Shown: positions 1-5,321 of the stretch, one piece after another
How the letters are laid out: the number at the start of each line of letters is the position of its first letter
How positions within the stretch are numbered: the stretch's first letter is position 1
NCBI GenBank assembly: GCA_035354435.1
Contig: DAOQAY010000091.1
Span: forward strand, 1 to 11,740
Direction: 5' to 3'
DNA length: 11,740 nt
Source: JAKLDO01 sp035354435
GTDB lineage: Bacteria > UBP6 > UBA1177
Notes under the pieces: generated by a model
Seen by the model: only the letters and a program-made list of their open reading frames with translations
The model's database searches: none
What the model was told of the DNA's origin: nothing
Position numbers and translations under genes: made by a program

Positions 1-153
1 GTTGCCATAGCATCAAGCGGGTATTCTGAAGATTCTATAATTGCAAATCCGGAGGAATACGGTTTTTCAGCATCACTGCCTAAACCTTATCTCAAAGATG
101 TTTTTGCAAATACTATAATGGAAGTCATTCTGGCAAAAAAAATCAAGGTATAA
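1..153 (+). CDS. Response-regulator receiver domain, C-terminal end (partial; probably a hybrid histidine kinase)
   Basis: The frame is open from base 1 to the TAA at 151-153 and encodes 50 residues. It reads like the last third of a CheY-type receiver: a Ser-Ser-Gly-Tyr-Ser turn (residues 5-9), then an Asn-Pro-Glu-Glu-Tyr-Gly-Phe helix end, then Lys-Pro-Tyr (28-30) with the conserved Lys that contacts the phosphorylated Asp, then a final amphipathic helix. The SGYS...EYGF...KPY form is typical of receivers fused to the C-terminus of hybrid sensor kinases, and nothing follows the domain here, which fits. The phospho-accepting Asp and any kinase part lie outside the window. The stop overlaps the convergent PHP gene by 11 bases. 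The receiver call is firm; the hybrid-kinase call is inference. Confidence 0.8.
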   Translation, partial: VAIASSGYSEDSIIANPEEYGFSASLPKPYLKDVFANTIMEVILAKKIKV

Positions 154-1423
154 ACCATAACGGGGCTGAAACAATTTTCTGTCCATCGGTCTGGGTCGCC
201 CTAGCAACAATATGCATCGGAAATTCGACTGAAAGATCAAACAGAAGGACACATTCAGGCTTGCTGTCACAGTTCACTTCAGAAATAATATTCTGCAATC
301 CGTCAAAAAGTTCAATCTTCTCAAAACCTTCATTATCTCTGTCTGCAACCTCAACAGAGATTTTTATGTTCTTAACACCTGACAATTGAGATCCCATCCA
401 GCAGATACCTCCGGCCAGCATCTTTATTGATGCATTCTTATCTTCCGTAGCAAAAGTACGCCTCTGAACAAACGACTCCATTAATCCGTCCATCGAAAAA
501 GTGCTCATATAAAGTCCGGTTCTGTTATCATCTGCAGTGCCCCAGTTCGCTGAATGATTATCCTGATTGAAAGTCGGGGAAAGATACCATCCTTTGGATA
601 AAGCTAGAAAAAAAAGGTTCCATACATCACCGGCACCGTTAAATTCATACAAAGCCATTTTATTGAAGATCGGCTGATAAGGTTCGAACTCGTTAAAAGT
701 CTGCGTCTCCTCATCACCGGGGTGATTGAACTGGGCAATACAGTCAAAACAGGTTTCCAGAGATTTATAGTAATCCCTGAAATCAAGCTGTGCAATCGGG
801 AAAAGCTTATCATGAAAAAAAACATTGCTGTGACCCGTACTTATATTCAATCCTGTTTCAAGACTGACTTTAAAACCGCTGCCGTATTCATATCCGCACA
901 ATGCAAGGTAGTTCTCGTCTGTCAGAGATTTCGCAGTTTCTATACAATCAGGCAGATCACTGTCAGCCATTCCATAAAGTGTGTACAGCTGCTCAAGATG
1001 GTCAGTAATGGCAAAAATATCAAGTTCGCCTTCATCCCGCCCGTATTTAAATGCAAAATCGGGGGTTTCAACACCGTCTGAATTGCTTGTATGAGCATGG
1101 AAATTGCCGAAATAAACTTTGTAATCACCCTGAATACAGCCAACTGGCGGAACTGTTACTATATCTTCGTCTGGCGCGACATCTTCATCTGCTGATAAAA
1201 TATCTTCATCAGTTATCACATCAACATCATATTCAGCATCTTCATCAATAACATCAGTCTCAACAGCAGTATCAGTGTCCTGCGTCAAATCTTCTTCATT
1301 AATAGTATCATCTGTAAGATCGGCATCATTAATATTATCAGTATCATTTTCTTTTTTACTGCCTGAACTGCATGAAAAAGAAAAAAAGAAAACCGGGATC
1401 AGCACAAAAAAGAAAATCTTCAA
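143..1423 (-). CDS. PHP-domain metallohydrolase lipoprotein (CehA/McbA-like)
   Basis: Predicted exported, lipid-anchored PHP-family phosphoesterase/hydrolase of 426 residues, counted from a TTG start. Residues 1-17 are a hydrophobic signal sequence ending at Cys18 (Ser-Phe-Ser-Cys, a loose lipobox). About 27-90 is a tether dominated by Asp, Glu and Thr. The catalytic domain carries a full set of PHP metal-ligand motifs: His-Ala-His (109-111), Ser-Asp-Gly with Asp116, Thr-Asp-His (140-142), Glu179 in Gly-Tyr-Glu, His198 in Gly-His-Ser-Asn, Asn-His-Pro (233-235) and Asp-Asn-His (288-290). The last 100 residues or so look like a beta-sandwich. The frame is open up to an ATG at 1516, but that start lies upstream of a strong promoter and gives no clean signal peptide. 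The TTG at 1423-1421 has AGGAGG six bases upstream. The family acts on phosphoesters and small esters or carbamates; the substrate here is unknown. Confidence 0.85.
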   Translation of the reverse strand: MKIFFFVLIPVFFFSFSCSSGSKKENDTDNINDADLTDDTINEEDLTQDTDTAVETDVIDEDAEYDVDVITDEDILSADEDVAPDEDIVTVPPVGCIQGDYKVYFGNFHAHTSNSDGVETPDFAFKYGRDEGELDIFAITDHLEQLYTLYGMADSDLPDCIETAKSLTDENYLALCGYEYGSGFKVSLETGLNISTGHSNVFFHDKLFPIAQLDFRDYYKSLETCFDCIAQFNHPGDEETQTFNEFEPYQPIFNKMALYEFNGAGDVWNLFFLALSKGWYLSPTFNQDNHSANWGTADDNRTGLYMSTFSMDGLMESFVQRRTFATEDKNASIKMLAGGICWMGSQLSGVKNIKISVEVADRDNEGFEKIELFDGLQNIISEVNCDSKPECVLLFDLSVEFPMHIVARATQTDGQKIVSAPLWFIP

Positions 1424-1429
1424 AATATT

Positions 1430-1435
1430 CCTCCT
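1430..1435 (-). promoter_or_regulatory. Strong Shine-Dalgarno that fixes a TTG start
   Basis: On the minus strand a perfect AGGAGG lies six bases before the TTG at 1423. It is the main reason for choosing this start for the PHP lipoprotein over the upstream ATG at 1516. The resulting protein begins Met-Lys-Ile-Phe and runs straight into a lipoprotein signal sequence. Confidence 0.8.
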
Positions 1436-1457
1436 GACATACGCACACCGGAAAAAG

Positions 1458-1486
1458 ATTATAAAGAAAAGAGGTACATTAGTCAA
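1458..1486 (-). promoter_or_regulatory. Sigma-70-type promoter for the PHP lipoprotein gene
   Basis: Reading the minus strand, a TTGACT -35 box (1486-1481) and a perfect TATAAT -10 box (1463-1458) are separated by exactly 17 bases. Transcription would start near 1451, giving a leader of about 28 bases that contains the AGGAGG and the TTG start. This is the closest match to the sigma-70 consensus that I found in the window. Confidence 0.65.
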
Positions 1487-1521
1487 AGACAAAATTATTA
1501 AGCCTGTATTTTTCAATTGTC

Positions 1522-1549
1522 TTGCAAATATGGTGTCCGGAAGTATAAT
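1522..1549 (+). promoter_or_regulatory. Sigma-70-type promoter for the ZU5-like lipoprotein/ankyrin operon
   Basis: A TTGCAA -35-like box (1522-1527) and a perfect TATAAT (1544-1549) are separated by 16 bases. The predicted start near 1556 gives a leader of about 29 bases containing GGAGG (1574-1578), six bases before the ATG at 1585. It points away from the PHP promoter, and the two -35 boxes are about 35 bases apart. Confidence 0.55.
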
Positions 1550-1584
1550 TTTGCGAGCTGTTTATTATTCAACGGAGGCAAAAA

Positions 1585-2724
1585 ATGAAAAATTTACTTG
1601 TCGTATTTGCTCTTATTTCAATTGTTTTCCTTTCATGTGAAAGCAACACCAAAACCGTTCCGGATATTGTAAAAAAAGTCATAGAGGCATCTGTCGGCGG
1701 CACAGTGACATCAGAAGACGGGCTTGCATCTATTAATATACCGGCCGGCGCACTTGCGAAAGATACTGAAATAACTATAGAGAAAAAAAGCACTTCTTCA
1801 TATCCCGAAAGAACTAGTCTAATAAGCAATATATATGATTTCGGACCTGACGGACTTACTTTTAGCAAACCGGCGACACTTAGCATTAAAACAACTGTAG
1901 CTGTGACTGAAAACACTAAGGTTGTAAAAATGGCTGTATATAAAAGCAACAAGAATGCATGGGCTTATGCCGGAAGCGGACTCGAAGAATCAGGAGATCC
2001 TATCATGACCATTGATGCATCGGGAGATCCTATCATGTCCGGAGATCCTATCATGTCCGGAGATCCGATTATGTCTGAAGTGGGTCATTTTTCAGAATAT
2101 ACTGTCATGGTATTTGATGTCGAATCAGATGATTCAGATGACAGCACTACTGATGATATCACAACTGACGACATTCAAAACGATGAAACGACAGATGAAT
2201 CAGGAGATTCTATAATGGAAGACAGCGATGTAATTCCTGATGAAGATGTTGTTGTGAAAAATCCTGATGATCTTCTCGGAGAATGGAACTACACCGATAC
2301 CACATCACACATTTCAGTAATGAAAAATACTGAGACCGGCGGGTATATGCTGGATATAAATTTAAATAACAATGAAAAGTTCTTTATGTGTGAAAGTGAC
2401 TCTTTCATTGAATATACTTTTACAGGACAATTTACGATATATGTAAATACTGTTGAGAAAAAAGGAGCCATGACTGCTGTATTTACACTTAACGAAAACG
2501 GAACACTCGATACGGAACTTTCAGGTGACGACCCGATGGGAACCGTGTCTTTAAAAGGCGGAGTACAACCGGAACCGGCTTGCGGTGACTATATTGTCAA
2601 CGGTACCGATGTTTGTGACGGCAGCGGAGTAGACTGTACAGCAATTCCCGGCAAATCATACACCACCGGTTACGCAAACTGCCTTGCAGACTGCACAGGC
2701 TATGATGAATCAGCCTGCCAGTAA
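1585..2724 (+). CDS. Lipoprotein with ZU5-like domain, SGDPIM repeats, acidic linker and C-terminal Cys-rich module
   Basis: Predicted lipoprotein of 379 residues. The signal sequence ends in Phe-Leu-Ser-Cys with Cys18 as the lipidated residue. About 37-175 resembles a ZU5 domain: Gly-Gly-Thr-Val (38-41), Ile-Pro-Ala-Gly-Ala-Leu (52-57), a strand-rich middle, and a closing His-Phe-Ser-Glu-Tyr-Thr-Val strand (168-174). Between the body and that last strand sit four copies of Ser-Gly-Asp-Pro-Ile-Met (136-163). A fifth, variant copy (206-211) lies in the acidic linker of about 178-228. Residues 229-320 are an unrecognised, mostly beta region. Residues 333-378 form a six-Cys module (Cys-Gly-Asp-Tyr ... 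Cys-Thr-Gly-Tyr-Asp-Glu-Ser-Ala-Cys), related to one in the Gly-rich lipoprotein at 9714-11606. The start is well supported by GGAGG. It is first in an operon with the ankyrin gene 10 bases downstream. Lipoprotein export is clear, the ZU5 call rests on motifs only, and the function is unknown. Confidence 0.8.
   Translation: MKNLLVVFALISIVFLSCESNTKTVPDIVKKVIEASVGGTVTSEDGLASINIPAGALAKDTEITIEKKSTSSYPERTSLISNIYDFGPDGLTFSKPATLSIKTTVAVTENTKVVKMAVYKSNKNAWAYAGSGLEESGDPIMTIDASGDPIMSGDPIMSGDPIMSEVGHFSEYTVMVFDVESDDSDDSTTDDITTDDIQNDETTDESGDSIMEDSDVIPDEDVVVKNPDDLLGEWNYTDTTSHISVMKNTETGGYMLDINLNNNEKFFMCESDSFIEYTFTGQFTIYVNTVEKKGAMTAVFTLNENGTLDTELSGDDPMGTVSLKGGVQPEPACGDYIVNGTDVCDGSGVDCTAIPGKSYTTGYANCLADCTGYDESACQ
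1993..2073 (+). repeat. In-frame 18-bp repeat encoding SGDPIM (four copies, plus a diverged copy at 2203-2217)
   Basis: The 15-base core GGAGATCCTATCATG occurs exactly at 1993-2007, 2023-2037 and 2041-2055. A fourth copy with two base changes lies at 2059-2073. Copies 2 to 4 are spaced 18 bases apart; copies 1 and 2 are 30 bases apart, with an extra four codons (Thr-Ile-Asp-Ala) between them. A fifth copy with two changes lies 130 bases on, at 2203-2217. All are in the same codon phase, so changes in copy number would alter protein length without a frameshift. Confidence 0.93.
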
Positions 2725-2734
2725 TCAGTGAAAA

Positions 2735-3868
2735 ATGAAATATTTTCTGCTAATTCTTATTACCTGCTTCACGCCAGTAACAGTATTTCTTTACGGAGAA
2801 GATAATATAAACATCGTTCTTGCCGGTTCTGTTCAGGCAGGAAATGTCGCCTCTGCTCAGGAAGCATTAAAAAACGGGGCGGACATCAATTTTATAGATG
2901 AAGATTGGCCTCTTTTCATAACTGCTGTAACTTCAAATGATGTTCCGATGGTCGGGTTTTTTCTGAAAAACGGTGTCAATACCGAGCTGAAAGGTCCTGA
3001 CGGCAAAACTGCGCTGATGCATGCACTTTCACTCAGAAACAGCAGTATAACTGAAATGCTTATAAATGCCGGTGCAAATTTAAAGGCTGTTGATCCCGCT
3101 AAAAAGAATATTCTTATGTATGCCGCTGAAGGGAACAATCCGAAAGTGCTGAAAAAACTGCTCGACAACGGATTTAACAGGTCTTTAAAATCTACTGCCG
3201 ATAAAACAGCACTTGATTATGCAATAGAAGCAAGAGCTGTTGACTGTTCCAGAATACTGAGCAGACTTGACAGTCTTCCTATGGATTTTCTTGAAGCGGT
3301 CATGAAGGGTGATGAATCTCTATGCCGGAAACTTCTTGCTGACGGTGCATCTCCATCAACAAAAGATAAAAACGGCAAGGCGGTTATAGTTCTCGCCATT
3401 GAACTGGGATATGACAGGATTGTCAGAATGCTGCTCGAAAACGGTGTGGATCCGAATGCAACACATTTCAAGAAAAAGGATCTTTCTCTTTTCATATTTG
3501 CAATGCATAACGGAAAATATCTGTGTGCTCTTGAACTGTTGAAAAAAGGAGCTGACACCAATTTCAATTACAAATACAATAACGGGAAAACAGCTTTGAT
3601 GCTGGCAGTTATCGAAAAACAGACTTCTCTTATAAATCTGCTTCTGGAAAAGAAATTCTCACCTGATATTACTGATGATTTCGGCAACACCGCTCTAATG
3701 TTTGCAGCAGAGAACAATCTTTTTTCAGTTGTCTCGGCACTGCTTGAAAAAGGAGCTGACCCGACAATCCGGCAGGTTGACGGAAAAACCGCCTCAGATA
3801 TTGCAAAAGCTAAAGGTCATTATCAGATAATAAAACTGCTTTCCGAAGCCGGAAAAAAGTGGATCTGA
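2735..3868 (+). CDS. Sec-exported ankyrin-repeat protein
   Basis: 377 residues. Residues 1-22 form a Sec signal peptide (Met-Lys-Tyr-Phe, a Leu/Ile-rich core, then Leu-Tyr-Gly) with no lipobox Cys at its end, so a soluble periplasmic or secreted product is likely. The rest is about ten ankyrin repeats of roughly 33 residues. Recognisable marks are Gly-Lys-Thr-Ala-Leu-Met, Leu-Leu-Glu-Lys-Gly-Ala-Asp and Gly-Asn-Thr-Ala-Leu-Met-Phe-Ala-Ala. A short break around residues 170-185 divides the array into two blocks. Ankyrin arrays are binding scaffolds with no catalytic role of their own. The ATG lies 10 bases after the upstream stop and has only a weak ribosome-binding site, which suggests translational coupling to the ZU5-like lipoprotein. 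The TGA stops one base short of the convergent kinase gene. The partner protein is unknown. Confidence 0.88.
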   Translation: MKYFLLILITCFTPVTVFLYGEDNINIVLAGSVQAGNVASAQEALKNGADINFIDEDWPLFITAVTSNDVPMVGFFLKNGVNTELKGPDGKTALMHALSLRNSSITEMLINAGANLKAVDPAKKNILMYAAEGNNPKVLKKLLDNGFNRSLKSTADKTALDYAIEARAVDCSRILSRLDSLPMDFLEAVMKGDESLCRKLLADGASPSTKDKNGKAVIVLAIELGYDRIVRMLLENGVDPNATHFKKKDLSLFIFAMHNGKYLCALELLKKGADTNFNYKYNNGKTALMLAVIEKQTSLINLLLEKKFSPDITDDFGNTALMFAAENNLFSVVSALLEKGADPTIRQVDGKTASDIAKAKGHYQIIKLLSEAGKKWI

Positions 3869-3869
3869 C

Positions 3870-5198
3870 TTAATCCTTAAAGAATTTAAGTGAAAAATAA
3901 AATTCACTGCCCTTGTCCTGTGCACTTCTGCACCAGATCTTTCCGCCCATCATTTCCACAATCATTTTGCTTATTGCAAGTCCCAGACCTGTTCCCTTAT
4001 ATTTTTTTGCCGTTCCTGAATTCACCTGATAAAACCGGTCAAAAATAAAAGGAAGCTTTTCAGCCGGAATTCCGATCCCGGTATCAATCACAGAGAATAG
4101 TATCTCCACCTGATTTTCTGTCTGTGCCGTCATTTTAATCGAAAGAACTATCTGATCGGAATGTGTAAACTTCTCAGCATTGCTCAAAAGATTTGTAAAA
4201 ACCTGTCTCAATCTTTTTGTGTCTGTGACTATTTCAAAGTCATTGTCCATATTACTTGAAAAAACGAATTCCACCCCTTCTTTGCCAACTGCTGAAAAAC
4301 TTCTGAGTATTTCTTCAGAAAATGTATTCAGTTTTATCTTTTCAAGTTTGAAAGTAATTTTCTTTTCCTCAATACTGTTTATATCAAGAAGGTCGTTGAT
4401 CATGTCAAGAAGATGAAATCCGCACTGTCTTGCAAGTGATAGATATTCTCTCTGTTCATCTGTAAGCTCTGTTTCTTTAAGCAGCTCATGAAGTCCTATT
4501 ATTCCATTCAACGGAGTTCTTAATTCGTGACTTACATTTGAAACGAACTCGTTCTTGAATTTATTTTGAAGTTTAAGGTTATTCCTTTCAATTTCAATCA
4601 ACGAGTTAAGATAGTTTTTCCTTTCCAGACGGTCTTCTCTGACCGCTATCATTATTGAGACAAACAGTACAATATGATAAACTGAAAATATCACCCAGCC
4701 GTTTTTGGAAATATCGGCTTCTATCAATGCAAATGTCAGAAATATCGCAGGAACTATCATTATAACAGGCAGCCATCTTTTAATCCCTGTTCCAAGAACT
4801 ATCTGAAAAATAAATGTTATAACTGCCGAAATAATGGCCGAAGTTCCGAATTCATTAAAGAAGCCTGAGTTTGTGTATATCCGGTATATTACAAGAGCAT
4901 TCATTGCGTTTGCACTTAAATGAACAATAAGAATGTTAAAAATATGAACCGTTACCGATCTGTTTTTTGCAATTGTTTTTGAATATACCAGAAAAAGAAT
5001 CGCCGGAATAAGCGCCATAAATCTCGAAAAAAAGAATATTTCTGTGTCAAGTACGATAATTTCAGCAATAACACAGGGAACAATAATAAAAATTATAAGC
5101 ATAGATGCCAGCTGTCCATCCGAAAGGATCTTGCTTTCGTTTTCTTTAATGTATGCCTGAGTAGATTTTCTGCTGTAAATATTCATTCTTTTTCTCAT
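3870..5198 (-). CDS. Membrane sensor histidine kinase
   Basis: 442 residues from the first possible ATG. About six hydrophobic segments between residues 31 and 186 form a membrane sensor region that I do not recognise as a named domain, with no large periplasmic loop. A short coiled segment leads to the HisKA domain with Ser-His-Glu-Leu-Arg-Thr-Pro (223-229; phospho-accepting His224). The ATPase domain has the N box (Asn336, Asn340), G1 Asp-Thr-Gly-Ile-Gly-Ile-Pro (372-378), the F box Phe-Asp-Arg-Phe (386-389) and G2 Gly-Thr-Gly-Leu-Gly-Leu (402-407), so it should be an active kinase. There is no receiver domain and no response-regulator gene beside it. A second ATG at 5186 is at least as plausible as the start: the first ATG has no purine-rich site before it, and the predicted promoter would make it almost leaderless. 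Confidence 0.92.
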   Translation of the reverse strand: MRKRMNIYSRKSTQAYIKENESKILSDGQLASMLIIFIIVPCVIAEIIVLDTEIFFFSRFMALIPAILFLVYSKTIAKNRSVTVHIFNILIVHLSANAMNALVIYRIYTNSGFFNEFGTSAIISAVITFIFQIVLGTGIKRWLPVIMIVPAIFLTFALIEADISKNGWVIFSVYHIVLFVSIMIAVREDRLERKNYLNSLIEIERNNLKLQNKFKNEFVSNVSHELRTPLNGIIGLHELLKETELTDEQREYLSLARQCGFHLLDMINDLLDINSIEEKKITFKLEKIKLNTFSEEILRSFSAVGKEGVEFVFSSNMDNDFEIVTDTKRLRQVFTNLLSNAEKFTHSDQIVLSIKMTAQTENQVEILFSVIDTGIGIPAEKLPFIFDRFYQVNSGTAKKYKGTGLGLAISKMIVEMMGGKIWCRSAQDKGSEFYFSLKFFKD

Positions 5199-5211
5199 AA
5201 AAGGACTAATG

Positions 5212-5239
5212 AATATAACTTGATTTCACAAAAAATCAA
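5212..5239 (-). promoter_or_regulatory. Possible sigma-70-type promoter for the histidine kinase
   Basis: On the minus strand TTGATT (5239-5234) and TATATT (5217-5212) are 16 bases apart, matching the consensus at 4/6 and 5/6. Transcription would begin near 5205, only about seven bases before the first kinase ATG at 5198. This favours the ATG at 5186 if the promoter is real. Confidence 0.4.
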
Positions 5240-5262
5240 TCGTATCTGACATTATTTTATGG

Positions 5263-5290
5263 TAGACAAAAATATAACTTGTGATATGCT
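5263..5290 (+). promoter_or_regulatory. Possible extended -10 promoter for the TonB-receptor operon
   Basis: TAGACA (5263-5268) and TATGCT (5285-5290) are 16 bases apart, with an extended -10 TG at 5282-5283. The predicted start near 5297 leaves about 25 bases before the receptor ATG. A short inverted repeat, ATGCT-TATC-AGCAT (5286-5299), overlaps the -10 box and could be an operator, but it is short enough to be chance. Confidence 0.4.
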
Positions 5291-5308
5291 TATCAGCATT
5301 TTGTAATT

Positions 5309-5312
5309 GGAG
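5309..5312 (+). promoter_or_regulatory. Shine-Dalgarno that places the receptor start at 5322
   Basis: GGAG at 5309-5312 lies nine bases before the ATG at 5322. The frame is open from a TTG at 5307, but that codon overlaps the GGAG and would add five residues (Met-Glu-Leu-Pro-Ala) in front of an otherwise normal signal peptide. Confidence 0.7.
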
Positions 5313-5321
5313 TTGCCGGCA

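Noticed and set aside
27..49. Similarity between the receiver's Glu-Asp-Ser-Ile-Ile codons and the SGDPIM repeat core (about 14 of 16 bases match the diverged fifth copy)
   Set aside because: This stretch is explained by the conserved Ser-Gly-Tyr-Ser-x-Asp segment of receiver domains, so a shared repeat origin is not needed.
1424..1516. N-terminal extension of the PHP protein to the ATG at 1516
   Set aside because: It runs through a near-perfect promoter and an AGGAGG site, and it buries the lipoprotein signal behind about 30 extra residues.
2012..2215. 67-codon plus-strand frame overlapping the SGDPIM repeats
   Set aside because: It is the repeat read in another phase, with no recognisable protein character, inside a well-supported lipoprotein gene.
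3876..3890. CTTAAA-GAA-TTTAAG inverted repeat as a terminator
   Set aside because: Six AT-rich pairs, no following T run in either direction, and it lies inside the kinase coding sequence.
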